Shown here: positions 1 to 14,587 of the stretch, piece by piece
Numbering within the stretch: position 1 is the first letter of the stretch
Layout: the number at the start of each line of letters is the position of its first letter
From: Edolisoma coerulescens
Lineage: Eukaryota > Chordata > Aves > Passeriformes > Campephagidae
NCBI GenBank assembly: GCA_013397115.1
Contig: VWZW01005504.1
Location: forward strand, 553,412 to 617,411
DNA: 64,000 bases
Direction: 5' to 3'
Made by a program: the position numbers and the translations under genes
The notes under the pieces: generated by a model
What the model was told of the DNA's origin: nothing
Databases searched by the model: none
The model's input: only the letters and a program-made list of their open reading frames with translations

Positions 1-183
1 GCTTCTCTCTACTCTGTTTACTACAATTTCCTCCCTCATAATTTTCCCATGTATGTCTTTCTCATGCTTCCTGATTAAAGCAGACATCCCAGTAAATGAG
101 GGATGAGGGGATGAGCCACAATCCAACTTCAGAATCATATAGAAAAATATAGAGGAAACTACGCAATTTTTTAAAATACAAAC
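1..183 (-). other. Intron downstream of last visible OFCC1 exon
   Basis: This is intronic sequence on the transcribed minus strand, directly after the donor GTTTGT. I see no exon, repeat or other signal in it. Confidence 0.7.
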
Positions 184-447
184 CTGAAAGTAGAGATTGC
201 ATAGCCAATGATCCAAGTCCTGAGAAATAAAATTTTCAATTTTTTTGAATCGGTCAACTTTGGAGTCATAATGGCCTCTGAGGAACGGACATTTAAATTT
301 TCCCTCCAAAATATTAAAATTGTTATCACATAAGGGAAAAGCTCCCCATCCCACTTCTCTATCAATCCAGGTATAGGTGCCACGAAGAAGGAAAAGTTCA
401 AAGAGGAGTACCATGCCTGGCTTCACAGCTTTTCTGTGTGGTAGAAC
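184..447 (-). CDS. OFCC1: OFCC1 coding exon, second half of putative C2-like domain; gene continues off the window
   Basis: This 264-base, 88-codon exon runs from phase 0 to phase 0. The acceptor is TTTTTTCCTCCTTTGTTAG|GTT and the donor is TACTTTCAG|GTTTGT. It reads VLPHRKAVKPGMVLLFELFL and continues LRGTYTWIDREVGWGAFPLC, NILEGKFKCPFLRGHYDSKV and ENFISQDLDHWLCNLYFQ. The pattern of a hydrophobic strand LLFELFLLRG, then VGWGAFPL, then a G-rich turn with KFKCPFL, resembles the late strands of C2-like domains in ciliary and membrane-trafficking proteins. That is inference. Further exons lie beyond base 1. Confidence 0.9.
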
Positions 448-2379
448 CTAACAAAGGAGGAAAAAAGATTTATTTGTCACAAAAACATCACAAGGGAACT
501 GACTTTATCATATAAAGCCCTACAAACTTTATACATTTGTACCTATTTTGTATGCTAAAACAACTAACAACTCTTCTCAAAAATCATATATTTGAACAAT
601 TTTCCACTCCAACAAAAAATGCTGTGCTTCTTCTTGTGTGGTTATTATTTTTTTTTTTTTTTCCCCCATTGGCTTTCTGAAAACATTCATTTTCTGTCTT
701 TATTTACCAGTGGTGGGAAAACATTACCACTAGAAATCTTTAAGACGGAGTAACAAACCAATTTGAAAATCTGAGGTGTCTGTATGAGGGCTTGCAGCAC
801 TCACTGGATTTGTCTTGCAGCAACTTTGGAAAGTTCATCCAAACACCCAATAAGAACACTTGCAAACTTGCTCCTCACTGAGTCACAAACTCTTCTCCAC
901 CCAGTTGTGGGAATGATGTTGGTACATAATAGCCTTCTTCCTTTAAATTAAAGCTCTTATTGAAAAGTATGTGAACCTCAGTGTAGGGTTTAAAAGGATT
1001 TTGAGGTAAAAAGTTCTCAGCCTACCAGAGACTGGCAAACACCGTTTACACTTTTCATAAGATAGGTATGGATGTTCTTCTGAGCAGTTTGGAGCTGTGG
1101 AAGAGGGTTACCAATGCCTTGGGGCCTGGAGCAATTGTGTTCCCATGGCAAAGACTTGAAATCTAGTGGTGAAGAAACACCCTGAAGCAATGAACTTATG
1201 TAAATCCCTCTGTAAGGTTTTGGCGGGTACAGAAGAAAGAAGGGTAAACACAAAAATAAATCTGGTCCTATGCCACAGTTTTAATTGTTTCCTTTAATTA
1301 AGGTGGGCGTTGACCCAGGTCCTGTTGAACAATTCTCATACATTCAAAAGGACAAATAAAACAAAACTCACACAAAAGCTAGAACATGGAAGATGACTAC
1401 CATGATACTCAGCCTAATAGCTATGAAAGGTAGTCACCTTGGGGACAAGTGACACCTCTCACACAGTGAAACATCTGCTTCACCACTGCTCCTACACATT
1501 CTCCTGAGAGAACTGGGACTGCCTAATCTCTTAAATAAACAATCTTGGATGCTTCTTTAATAGAGACAATTTTCTGTTATTTGAATGTTTTTCACGGTTT
1601 TTTGTTCCCATTTCAGTTCTCACAGTTCATAGCAGCAAATGCCTTGGTACACTTGCCTGCTCAACATTACCTTGCCTTCCAGCCAAGGCAGAGAAAGAAG
1701 AGCTTTTTCTCCTTCTCTCCTCACTGTGCACTGACACGTACAAGCAGAAGGCCACAATATTCAAGAGCATCCTCTCACTCTGAGTATCCTGTAGGATACA
1801 CCCTCAGTACTTCTTGCAAGTCACGAATAATATCTCCAAATAGAAGAAATCCATGCAAACCAATCACCCACTATGAACAGCCTAAAATGCCAAAGTCTTC
1901 TTAAATTAGCAGGGATTTCCTCAATTAGATGACATTCTGCAGCCAATAATCAGCCACAAATCTTTACTGCTTCAAATAATTCTGTATGTAAGTACACACC
2001 TCGACACAGCTCTTTCTTGATATGTATGTTTCAATAGCAAGCATCACTTCTTTTATACTCCTGACTGAACAGTAGGTAAGATAACAAGCATAACTCAGGT
2101 GCAGCCAACCTTTTTGTCTCTCTTTTTCTGAAGCAGCAAGGGATTTGCCTACACCAATAACTACTGTGTTAGGAGATGATAAGTGTTCACAGTAGTGCTG
2201 CAGTCTATAACTTTTTTTGAAGAGGTGAATATAAATTATTATTTCTAATAATATGCCTTCCTTTTTCAAGTTTTATATTGTGATAAGATAACAGCAAGGG
2301 AGAGGAAGTCATTTAGGGAAATCTTTTAAAATTATAAATATTGTCATTATAATGGAGGAGTATTTTATATTAATTATGT

Positions 2380-2720
2380 AAATATATTCTAAGACTTAGT
2401 GTAGGCTTAAAATGAAACAGAAGCATCTGTTGAAAAATGCCATAACCCTGTGGCAGCTGCTATTAAACCATTAACAGTATCAGGTTTCATTTAAACCAGA
2501 TTTACCATTTTCTGTAACAGCCCGTGGGAAAGCTAAAAACATTAGGCACAAATTGCTGACAAAAGAGATCCTTAATCAAGCCACACATTTCATTTGGCTA
2601 GCTGGGTGCTAGATAGTAACCTCTGTGCTACAAATTAAAGGTGATGGTTACAAGGCTGTGATCAAAGACCGTTACCTGCAATATTGAACAATCCTAAAGC
2701 ATTCGCAGATGAAATCACTG
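2380..2720. promoter_or_regulatory. Candidate conserved noncoding element
   Basis: Non-repetitive stretch within an 11.8 kb intron containing GGCAGCTGCTATTAAACC (E-box CAGCTG beside a homeodomain-like core) and ATCAAAG, a TCF/LEF-like site. Function is inference. Confidence 0.18.
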
Positions 2721-5700
2721 CTGTGTCACTGCACCCTTTTCAGTTTCTCTCTTGCTTCCCAGGCTTACTCTTTTCTCAAGAATAATTCAACAGTATACAC
2801 TCTTCTGCTAGCTTGCATATAAACAGATAGTGGTCAAGCAGCTGGTGTAAGGGTAATCATTGTCGCTATTAAAATTTTATTTCTTTGTTTCTAGTTCAGT
2901 GTTATTCTTCATTTGCTGTAAGCTTTTATCCTGGACCTAGACTGCAGACTCACTCTTTGGGACTGGAAAGATCCGTTTGCTTACAGTTACAGGAGCTGGG
3001 CATTTACACCATGCCATGATGGAAACACACAATCACAAAACATAAACAAGGACTTTATAGTACACCTCTCTGCTACAAGGTCTGAGGTTGTAAAGACTAT
3101 TGGGAGTCCTTAAGCATGAACACTGGGTGCTTGACCCAGGTAGGACAGTGTTGCACATCTCAGCTTACACAATCAAATAAAACATACTTGACAAGTAAGA
3201 AATTTCTTTCTGTTGAATCCATACAAAAATCACAGCCAAGCCTCTGCTTGTTACTCTACGCCATCATGCCAAGCATTCATGCAGGTGCCTGTGGGCTTTC
3301 ATTTCCATCCTGATGGACATTGGGAGTATGATTTACATGGGAGGAACTGCTGTTAAGGAAGGGATAGCCAGCTGAAGCAGGAGATTTTCAAAAAAGGAGG
3401 CAGGTCATCTCAACATCCATGCTTAACCTTTTCCCATTGCCAGACGAACACACGTCTCTGTCACAGCTCACTGTCCCACACCCACAGAGTCAGAAAGCCC
3501 TGGGAGAGAGGAGTGAGCTCCGTCTTGTGCCACCTGCCCTTCATTAGCCTCCTCCTAGGCTGTGAGCCTGAGCTGGGATTTGGGGCACAGCCAGCACAGC
3601 CCTTAGGCATGGATGCACAAAAGCATTTAGGCAGATAGCTCAGACCAAAATCCACGGTCCTTGAATGCCTCTGTGCTCCTGTGGGTTTGAGCTGTTGTGC
3701 TAAGGTACAGAGCAGGGAACAGCTCAGGTAAATAGAGGAGAATGGGGATCAGTAATTGCTCTCCTTCAGGAGACTCAGAGCAGTGCCTGAGATTGACAAG
3801 GCACAGGGAGCTCAAACTGAGCAGTTTTTTCTGATGGATTGTTTCTGAAGAAAAAAAATAAAATCAGCAGTTTTATTTTCCCTGCTGGTGGCAATCTCAT
3901 TTGAGGCACTATCTGATAAGTTAATGCACAAGCCTGCACCAACGCTGGTGACATTCAAAGAGCATATACTACCTAAGGACAGCTTCCTGGCTTTTGATGG
4001 GTCTACTCTCCAACACCTTACCTCAATGTTTCTCCTTGATCAGGTAAAATTTCCATTGAGGTCTGTGAGACAGAGAGACTTTCACAGTGCTACGAAAGCA
4101 TCGAGCACCCCCTTTTTACTGGTATAACTTCTTCTGCGAAGAGAGATGCGGCAGAGAATAAATAATGCTTGTGTGTGCCTGCACAGGCACAAGTAATACT
4201 TCTTAGTCTGCAGTTAACAGTGTTGCATTTAATTGAATTAAATCATAATGAACTAAAATTATCTCCTGCCACTATTTCTGAATTCAACTGTTTTATATCA
4301 GTTTTATTGTAATATATCTTACTTCCCCATATGCCACCATAGTTTCACTCTATAGAGAGAATGAGTTCTATTTGAATATTTCAATAAACAGATCCAGTGT
4401 GAGCTTTTGGGGGCTTTTGTCTGACTTACTCTTGGGCTTTAACCTTGTCAGAGAAGATATAAAATTTTGCTTCTTTCGTCTGCACCTTCAAATGTTTTCA
4501 ATTTAGAAAAAAAAATGAACAAAAGTCATATTACTTAATTCATATCACACAAAAATTTGACCAATACAACTCAAACAGATCAAAGTGAATTAAAATATGC
4601 AAAGGCAATTAAATATTTACTTATTATATAGAAGAATCTTGAAAAATCCCATATAAACTAACAGCCCATCATTTCTGATTATGAAAACTGCAGCACATGA
4701 ATGTCACTGGTGTAAAACACCGGTAGAAAACCTTTTAAATAGTAAACAGTTCCCATCACTAACAAATAAAAATTACTTTACTACGTAAAATGAACAGCGC
4801 TGGAGATGAGGCTGTTATTGACCAATTAAAGGGGAGCTTTCACAACCAGATTTCAAGCTCTCCCTGTTTATGTGCAAGGCCAGCATACAGGCAGAGAGAA
4901 GGGCATTCTTAGGAAGTGTTAGTGTAACTCTGAAATTTATAAAAGGCCAGAGGGGAGGAAATAGAAACATGGACTGAAGTAAAAATAAAATATCATGCTA
5001 TTAGGGTTTTTCCGAAAGTCCCTATCTATCACCAGAATGTTCTGGAATAGCGGAAAACTTATTTCCCCAGCTTTCCATCACTGCCTGTCTTTGAACAGGT
5101 ATCTGAATACAAAATAACACACAAATCAGAGAAGGACCACACAGTGCAATATCATTCATTTCCCCACAATTTTTTTTCTTTTCCCTGCTCTCTGAGAGAA
5201 TAGGCCTTTCAAGCCTGGCACAGGTCAAATAACTCCCTGACTCCTCTCCCTGCAACTTGCAGATCTCCTTAAGCCTTTAAGCAGTACCACCATCTTTCCT
5301 GGGACCCAGCTTCCCTGATAGCAGGAGAGTACGGACCAGAAGCTGTTGGGCCACAGCACACAGGCTCAAGCTCATGATCTGCCTGGAGCACAGGGCAGCA
5401 CTATTTCCAAGCAGGCAATTTATTCACTGCTTTCAGTGGTGGCAGAGAGCAGGATTCCTCCTGGCATGCTGTGCCAAATCACCCCAGTGTCTTCCCAGAG
5501 CCACACTGAGTGCCCCGACGCAAACACCTGCCCTCTCCCATGCTACCAGAGCAGCAACAATTCCCCTCTGCCTGCGTCTCCTCTCAGAGAGATAACTCAA
5601 GCCATAGTTAACTCCAGCAGCATCGCATGCACCACAAGTACCTTACACCAGAGGACCAGAATCTGGCCTTTTATCTTCCCTAATATAGGGGAATAATGTT

Positions 5701-8700
5701 TGCATTCTGTGAGCTTTAGCCTCTGCATCTGTTGCTAATTGTCCTGGCACATCTGCTGCTAATTCTTTTCTGCTCTTGGACCAGCAGGGAGTAGAAATGT
5801 ATGGTACATCCAGCTCCAGCCTCCCTGAGCGCTTCTGGTGATATACTGGCCTGGGTGGATTCTGACCTCATCTTGTGAGGGACAAACCGTCTTTATGAGA
5901 GGAAAGCAGGAACCCCAGTTCCTTCTCCTGACACTCCCATTTCACTTATTTATCCCTGAGACTGATTTCAGCACGGTCAGAGCATGAGTTTCCCAGGATA
6001 ACGTGGACTAAAGACACGATACAACAGAGTTTATTTCTTTTGTGTCAAGGGGATATGTACTTTGCCCAGAAACCACTTGGAGCCAAAGAGTCTCATGAAG
6101 ACGTGGCTCGTTCGGCATTCAGGGCTGAGTCACGCAGCAGTGCCGCTTTGCCTGCCCTGGGCTCCAGAGGAGGAGCACGCAGCTTTCCTCTCTTTCTTGT
6201 TCCAGCAGACGCTCCATCTCATGTCTCTTCCCTGATGCTGTTCTGGCTTCCTCATCACACCTCAGGGAGCAACTTTTTCAACCATAGGCTTCAGTCCAGC
6301 CAGGGATGCGGCAAACCTCACTTCACAAGGGAAGCAGTGACAATCCAGAGTTCATGCTCCTTCAGTATTTCCTGGATAGTCCAGACTCGGTCAGGGTCTG
6401 CTCTCTTTCCACAAGAGGAGAGGAAGACCAACCTCTGAGAACAAAATAATTTTTCCTTGTGTGCTCTGCTTAAAAATTGCATGATTAAGCAGAATCACTT
6501 TTAGTTCTTTGGTTGCATAAAATACTCTTCCCATTTCTGTAGTACAGCTTTGCAACTACCCTGCTTGTTCTGAGCTCACAGATAATTATTTAAAATGTGA
6601 AATGCTTTAAAACCAGGTATGTTAAGGCAAAAAAATAAAAGCATTTTCTGAGGGTGTTTTGCTGGCTCCCATGACTTGCAGATCTGGACCAAAATACAGT
6701 TTAGGTCCCTTTTCACAGTTCCAGACTGTCAACTCTGGTGAGTTACGGAGATGCTCTTTTTATCTGATCACCGAATTTTTTGTCGGGGCTGGCATTTATT
6801 TTGTACTTTGTGTTCTCTGTTGTTTGGGGTTCGCTTGGAGCTAAGGATACAGGCAGAGGTTGCATTCTGCCTTCCTGCTGGTTTGCCCTAGATAATATAT
6901 GTCTTTTTTACAACTATTGTATCCTATGGCTCACATCAAGCTCTCCTACAGATATAATTTCCAATTAAGTAGGGAATAAACCATGGAGTGGTCCAAAATA
7001 AAATGCTGTCCCCAGACACTTTTGATGTTTCACATATGTCTGCTAGATTTACCAAAGCAGGCTACATACTTTCCTCAAGTCAGATATGATGCATTATAAC
7101 ATAGGTCACATTTCTGAGGTTTTTGTGCAGCATGCATTGCTTTAAGGTGATCCAGCAGACACACTACATTCCAGCAGGTGTTTCCAAGAACTCCTCCACT
7201 GGAGCACAATAGCCAGACAACATGTGAAAAGTAACTCCCATTAATCACCAAAAACCAAAACCTGGGATAAGTAGTAACCTTTTAGATACGTAAATAAACT
7301 GCACAGTGCCAAATAAGCTAGATTTAATAGATTCTAACATGTAATAGCTTTGTAAGAATTGCACTGAGAACGTGCATTTTGAGGAGCTGTTGCAGAGACA
7401 TCTAGCAAATGGCAATCAATGGTCAGAGCCCCAAACAAACTCAGATAAACAAAATAAAAGCAGTAAAAATATGTGTTCTTTCTCCGTGAAAAAAAACCAT
7501 CAGAACTGGAGTCTTCAAATAAATACAAGCACCTGTATAAGCTTAGTTCTTGAATTTACCAAAAGGTTCATGTAGCACCTTTTTATCCCAACTACAAATA
7601 AGTGCATCCAGAGAAAATTTAAGTGGCTCTCATTTTGAAAGTCCTCTGGCACTGCCAAGCACTATCTTTTTTTCATATTGTATCAAACTCTTATATTATG
7701 CCCTATAAAGTGTCCTAGAGCTAGATGTTCTTCATTTATGCCAGCGTTTCACTCAAGAATAAAATAAACCAGGAGGAGAGGAGGAGGGGGGCGAGGGAAG
7801 CCTGTGGTCTCCTTTTCCTAATGATACCTTGGTTTGTAATTTTTGAAAGCATCACAGTCCTTAGACAGCTGCTGACATACAGAAAATAATGTCCTTGAAA
7901 CTGTTTGTTTCATCATATTTTAAGAATTAATACCTTGGGTCATGTTAATCAGTTTCTGATATACGTAGTTTTCAAAATGCACTTCAGGGAAGAAAATACT
8001 GGAAATGACTAATAACAACAAAGATACGAACTTTATTAGTTACATATCTAGCCCCAAATATGAACATTATCAAAGTACTTTGCCATCTGAAGTATTTAGG
8101 AAGCCTTAAATAAATAATAAATCCCTCATTCAGTGAAATAGAACATCTTCCTGTTCCAAGCAAAAGAGTTCAAATTTATTAATTTTGTAGCTATATTTTA
8201 AAATGAGTGTCAGCCCCTGCTAGAAGACTGCATGATAAGTGTCCCGAAACTTCAGGAAAAGGCACTAAATTTTTCACAGCATTTGTGTTTCATTTTCAGT
8301 ATAATAAAAATATGGTGCCCTTTTAATAATGAATAATAGATCTCCCGGTATGATTTACATGAGTGGATTAAATGTCATGTTTGAAAAGTTGCTGTTTTAT
8401 TCATATTGAATTTCCCTCAAGTAAAACAAAATGGTACCCAGCTACTGTTATAATATCGCTAGTACCTCGCCACGCTGATACATAAATATTAACCAGTTGA
8501 TATACTCTTTTAAAATCCTCAGTTCTGTGAACTGTTCTGTCAGCAATGGTATCTTTTCATGCATATGAACAGATTTAGTACTATTCCAAGTTCCAGGTAC
8601 GCTGGGGAAAATGTGTAGCACCAGTGCTCACACTCCTGTGGAGCTCACACCTCTTTTGCTGAAGTGCCAGTTTCGAAAGGCCCTCACAGAATAAGGATTG

Positions 8701-9245
8701 ATGACAAATGGATACAGCAGGACTGGGGTTAAAAAGTTGTTTGGGAAGCTCAGCCCTGACACAATTGTCCCTGTTTCTGTTCAGCAGTGCTGGACTGGCT
8801 TCCCAGGTGACTAGACAGTGTAATGAATGTTTTTTAAATGTCACTTGCAGGCAGCCTCATTGGCTTATAGTGCCCTTCACAATAGCTGAAAATTTCCTAT
8901 CTGAACTTCCCGTTCCGAGGAAAACCACTTCCTAACAGGCAATATTTTTTTCTAGAAAAGTGTTTCAGAAATTTCAAGTTCAGAAAAAGAAATAGGAAGA
9001 TATTCCCTTAAAGGTTCCTTCCCTGTAGGAAAAGTTGGCAATTTTCAACAAAATATTTTGGTCCTGATAATTGAAAGTATAGCTGAAAATAGTTTTTTAA
9101 AATAAGAGAAGCATTTTTGCCACACTCCAATTTTTATTCCATTGAAGCCAATGAATATTTTGATTCTGAAAAGTGAGGATTTGTTCTTATTGTTGTATTG
9201 TTTCATACAATTAATTTAATGTCTACTGAACTTAAGAAAAGTGGC

Positions 9246-9264
9246 CAAAAAAAAAAAAAAAACN
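9246..9264. repeat. Poly-A tract with undetermined base
   Basis: A run of A ends at C followed by N at 9264, a typical homopolymer base-calling or assembly uncertainty. Confidence 0.9.
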
Positions 9265-12200
9265 AACCCAAGCACTTTCTTTTTCTGAGAGAAATTATTT
9301 TGTATACTGAAACTCATTTGTGCTCTTCAAGTCATCATTAAGATGAAAAGTGTAATCTGGACTTGCTAACACTGGGACATAATCCTGTGGAGTAAAACAC
9401 TGCCTTAAATACACCATGATCAAGAAATATTTACTGAATGCTTAGGTCTTATCTATAGTAGGATCTTAGCCACCATAAGCCACAGCAATAAGGAAGTTAT
9501 ACTTGTAAAATCCTTGTTCTAGTGTAAAGATGATGCAGACACCTGCACAGGTGCTGCCAAGAACAACCTAGTTGCATAACTGCCTTACTCTATGCACAGT
9601 AAGCTCTTCATCTCCTTTCCTATCCTCTCCTTGCTCAACTTTCATTCCAGACCTGACAAAAACCTGGCAACGATAAAATATATTGAAAGTTTAAGAACAA
9701 AGCTTCTTCACCACCAGTTAACCTATACCGCAATTTTTTAATCTCAAATTGACATTGAGTTGGTTTTTTAACATAGGTGAAACTTCAAAATAGCTCTCAC
9801 TTTGCCTAAACCATACAGCCTTAATCTATCAAAGCCTGAAGCCCACTTGCATAAACTAAATATATGAAAATATCCTAGAAATTCTGAGTCTAAAACAAGT
9901 CCCCTTCAGATCACGCTGTTCGTTGCAATTCCTAAAATTGCAAAAAGTCGTTTGAAACAGCAACAGTATTTTACCACAATCCAAAGTATTCATACATGTT
10001 TCTTTCAGCATAATTTAAGGAAAATAAATGACATGTGTGACTGTCTGGCCTTACTGAAGGATAAATAAATTCAACTGGAGCTATTAGGAGCCTCTGTCTA
10101 GTATGTAGTCAGAGGTTATTGGGGGAGGTAGGTTGACAAACTAAAAAGGAGGACAATGAAGGAGTGGAAAGAGGGGAAGCTGGCAAGCTGGAGCAAAGAA
10201 CATTGATTAATGAACAAAAAACATTTTTGAAAGGTCGGGTGTGCAAGTCAGACTAGCCCTGAGGCAGATCTAACTTACATGACCAGCACTTTCTGTACGC
10301 AGCAGGTAACCCACGCTGACACCAACTTTGCCGACATGACAGGGTTATTATTTTTGGAAGGATGTAGTGTTCTGGAACAATTTCTCTAATATATTATTTA
10401 AAATTAGGCTTTCCTTCAATATCAAACATGCATGCCTTCATTTTCACCATGTTTACACTGAACTCCTATTATTATTCTGGCCAGTGGAAACAAAACTACA
10501 TTCTTCATTTGTGAGCACTTCTATTTCTCACACCATAACACATCCCAGGGCAGCAGTGCTGTGTGTAAGATTCTGTTCAAATCCAGATGCTCATGTGGAG
10601 CTCGCCACTAAGATCTCACTACTTACCCTAAGTTTTGTGGTAGATGCTAACCATCTGAAGCCTAAAATTTGCCTCATATCTCAGCATACACCCTAAGGGT
10701 TTCTTTTCAAAAGTCCTTAACATTGTGCACCAATACCAAGATGGAAGAACAGAAAGTTAGAATTATCCAGGGTACAGCACACCCTATGTCTCCAAAATGA
10801 GCTGGTGGAGAGGGCTCTCTAAAATTATGGCAGTAAGTTTGGTTTTGCTGTACGTCACTCAGTCATGAAGATAGGGAGTTACCAGAAGTTCATTTAATCC
10901 AACTTCACCTGTTCCTGTACTTTAAGGGAACTTGCCCAAGACCTGCACCCCAGTTCACTAGACTAAAAATGAAGTTTGGTGAAGATGCTAATTAAATGTC
11001 CCCTGTGAAGCTCCAAGAGAACTTTGAAGGAAACTTGAAAAGGCAAACAGCTGCAAAGACTAGGAGAAACGTGATGCTGAAAGTAAGAAGCAAGTCACGC
11101 TAGAGTCATTCAGTCCTAGTGCCCAGTCTTCTCATTTCAAGACAATACTTCATCACCAAGGCAAGTAACCAGGATGGGTGCATCTTGCCTAGGAAGGAAA
11201 CACAGCTCAGTGATTTCTGTGACAGATGCATGTATGTTTTTAACATCATGTGAAAGTCCCATTCACAGTTTCCCTCTCTATATATGCAATTCCTTTCACA
11301 TTGATAGTTGTATTTACAGACAGTGTTCGTTATCCATTACAGGTGATTAACAATTAAAAAGCAGAAAATGTGACTTAGCAGCACTTTACATATAAAAAAC
11401 CCAACATCTGCAATGATCTATCTGCAAGTAACTGAAAGCATCAGTGCCATACATAGAAGTTGCTTTATCTGAAATCTCTTTGGGATAGGGCCTGTGTGTC
11501 CTGTATCTACACAACAGAACACGTGAAGGAGGAAATCTACCATTCAGGTCATACCACAAAATAAATGACTGAAAATGGAAAAGACTCCTCATTCTACCAA
11601 TGCCTCATAGCATGCACCAAAAAAAAAAAAAAATCCACACTGACAGAGATGAAGGTTGTTTTTCAAACTGCAAAGAAGCTTTCATGTGCCAGTGAGTTTA
11701 TCTGAGTCCAGTGTTCCAACCAGCACTAGGCATTAGCTACAACAGTGAGCAACTGACACACAACAATCCTGCCATGCACAGCATGCTTAGGCAGGAAAAT
11801 ATGTGTGCCTCAGTCGCAAAAGACAGAATAGAGCCTCAAGTGTTTGGGCTCCTTCCAAAATAATCCAAATGCTGCTTTTTTGGCAAATGGGGGTCAATGG
11901 AGCTAAAAACTCACAGAAGGATTTGGGCATTCATGTGTTTATATACACCCACTCGTTCATTTATTATTCTAAAGCTACTTTACAAAAATCAAATTACATA
12001 GCTGACAAGCTGCATAGATAAGAGAGAATAAAAGTAAAATTTAAAATTAGCTGACAACACTATATGATGTAGCATATGTTTGGCACCTTTAAAGTGAGTG
12101 ATGAGGGTTAACCTAGGGGGAAAAAAAATGCACCTTCCTAAATTGCACCTTAAATTATTAAATAAATTATTAACATGATGGAATGCATTAAATATATAAG

Positions 12201-12268
12201 CCTAAAGGAGAAAGGGATGTGTTTTAACTTTCAAAGCAACGACAGCATATTTATGAAGTGTTGCTTAC

Positions 12269-12508
12269 TGTCTGGATGCTTTGTCCAAAGTAGATTTCAG
12301 TGTTGTAGAAGTTTCCACCATGACTAACGGGCCGCGTCGTCCTGGCCCGAGGCTGCTCCTCCAGTTCAGGCCATTCCACCAAGGCACCACCTAAGTGGCT
12401 GAGGACAGAAACTTTGAGAGTGTAGAGGCCTTTAGGGACCTTATCTTTGACTCCCCTCAGGCATTTGAGGTGAATTTCTATTGGCTGCGGCGTCTTGGAG
12501 CAGTCAAC
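12269..12508 (-). CDS. OFCC1: OFCC1 coding exon, first half of putative C2-like beta domain
   Basis: This 240-base, 80-codon exon runs from phase 0 to phase 0. The acceptor is CCTTCTCCCTAG|GTT and the donor is CCAGACA|GTAAGC. It opens VDCSKTPQPIEIHLKCLRGV and includes KGLYTLKVSVLSHLGG and VSHGGNFYNTEIYFGQSI. Alternating hydrophobic strands, GLYTLKVSVLS and NTEIYFGQS separated by a charged loop, resemble the opening strands of C2-type beta sandwiches. No calcium-binding aspartate set is obvious. The GC content, with several CpGs in the GCCGCGTCGTCC stretch, is well above the surrounding intron, as expected for a constrained exon. Confidence 0.9.
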
Positions 12509-14555
12509 CTAGGGAGAAGGCTCAGAGTTACTGACCTGGGTTGGGCTGACTTTAACCATACAATTAGCAAGGACAAATTTCTTCCAGAAAATAACTACTG
12601 AAAAGCAGACAACATGCTTCTTGTTCAACCTGCAATTACCTCCTGCTTACTAAGGATCTGCAATTAGGGAGGTCAAAAGCCATAGGGATAACAGATAAAA
12701 GAAGAAACAATACAAATACTACTAACACAATATTCGGCATTCTTGGGTGGAAGGTGGAGCTGGTAAAGTATAAGACACTACCCTACAGTAATGAGGTAGA
12801 ATTAACTAGAAAACAATACCTTCAAAAACACAGCATGCTTTGCAAGACAGGCACAATATGTGATGTGATGAGCAGGCTGCAGCCACAGAGTGAAAGACAG
12901 GGCAGGCCATGTTTTTATACTAATTATTAGCCTTGCCAAAGCTATTAGTGCTGTGTAACATGCAGACTATCCTTTCACCTTCTGATTATCATATAATCAG
13001 ATTCTCTTAAAAATAGTAATCAAAGTGCAACACGTGTAGAGTTTAATAACAACTCCCTACAGGCACCTTTATTCCAAGTCCAGAAAAAAGGAAACATCTG
13101 CTGCTTGCTGTTGACAAGATGTTGTCTGACTTACAGAATGTTTAGTATGGAATAAATGCTGTGTACCAGAAATGCTTTTCTGGTGCTTTCCTTGTATGCT
13201 CAGCTTCTCAGCATGGAGGTTTGTGGAGGGGAACAGGCACAATGGCATGATCTTTACCCAACTTTGCCCAAATAATGGCGTGGGATCTGTCCCACTGCAC
13301 CAGCAGATATTTTGGTGCTGCCCAAATGCAATCTGCAGGGTCAGGCGCACAACAGGGAGTCTCAGTTACGCTCCAGTGTTGACTTGAATGGATAAAACTG
13401 TTTCCGCCATAACTAATTATGTAGTGCCTTAAATCAGCAGTGTTGTTTCTCTTTCCCCCAAGAAATCAACTTCTTCCATTATTTTGAGAAAAGGTGAGTG
13501 CCAGGTCTTCTTTCAATGCAACCGGATACCAGAACCCATGCCACACTTTGGAATCACATGGCTACCTTGACTACTAGGTTTAGTGGTCTCACAGTTTAAG
13601 CCTACAGTAGCTAATAATCTCCTCTTTAATCCTGTCTTGGATTTATTTTGGAAGAGATAGCATATTTCCATATAGATAGAAAGCTTCTGGAATTAAATTA
13701 AGCAGTTAAATAAACAGTTGAATTTGTTAAACTTCTTTTGTTTCTCAACACAAACCGTACTTAACAACTAATCTGAATGACGATTATTTTCAGCTTAATT
13801 AGAAAATCTTAATTAACAATGAAGATTTAACCTTAATATTTTTGGTTTCTGAATCATATATAAAAAAATTAACATTATATGAATAAATAAGACAATCTTT
13901 TTAAACCTCAAGGCAGGATTACTGATGCAGGCAGCCTTCGTTATTAAACACATTCTAAATTAAACGCCTCTATGAATTTTATACTGAAATATATTGTGAT
14001 AGTTTTGCATGCCAAATGTGACATTTTGTATTTTAGATTCATCTTCTGTAGTAATTTTGGAAATGTCATACAAACAAAGATTTTGTCATTTACCAATGGA
14101 ATTACTATGCATGGCCGGTTAGCCATCTCTTTTCTGGCTCTTCTGGTTGTTTCAAGTCAGCAAGCCATAAAAAATCTTTATCTCTCTGAAACACAGCAAT
14201 TTGGAAGATAATCGAATAGTGACTGGGGGGCAGAAACGCCAGTCTGAGGAATTATACCACAATCTCTCTTGCATTTACAACCTTCCTCAAAGCGAGTGTC
14301 AGTTGAGTAGGAAAAGGAGATAGAAGATTCATCATATTTCAAGCCTGTCTCATTTGCATGGTGGCAGAGCTGTCTCATCTCCTGCTGAAAGACTTTGCTT
14401 GGCCAGCACTGACAAACTGTTTTGAAGAACTCTTGCCATACCCAAATGATTCATCATTAATAGCTTTAGACACTCTCTTTAAGCATCTGGTTACTTTTGC
14501 TGGAAAGCATATTTTGAAACCTGCTAAATTCTATCCTCTTATACTATGAAAAGAG

Positions 14556-14587
<32 letters not shown>

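Larger units (their letters stand above)
448..12268 (-). other. OFCC1 intron, 11.8 kb
   Basis: Long AT-rich intron. Short open frames are scattered and lack paired splice sites of the right phase. It holds a homopolymer A run with an undetermined base at 9264, a G/A-rich patch at 7770-7800 and a poly-A run at 11620-11634. No CR1 end or LTR was recognised. A stretch around 2380-2720 looks less repetitive and is listed separately. Confidence 0.75.

Noticed and set aside
5346..6438. Two plus-strand frames of 116 and 132 codons
   Set aside because: They have serine- and proline-rich chance composition and no splice or homology support.
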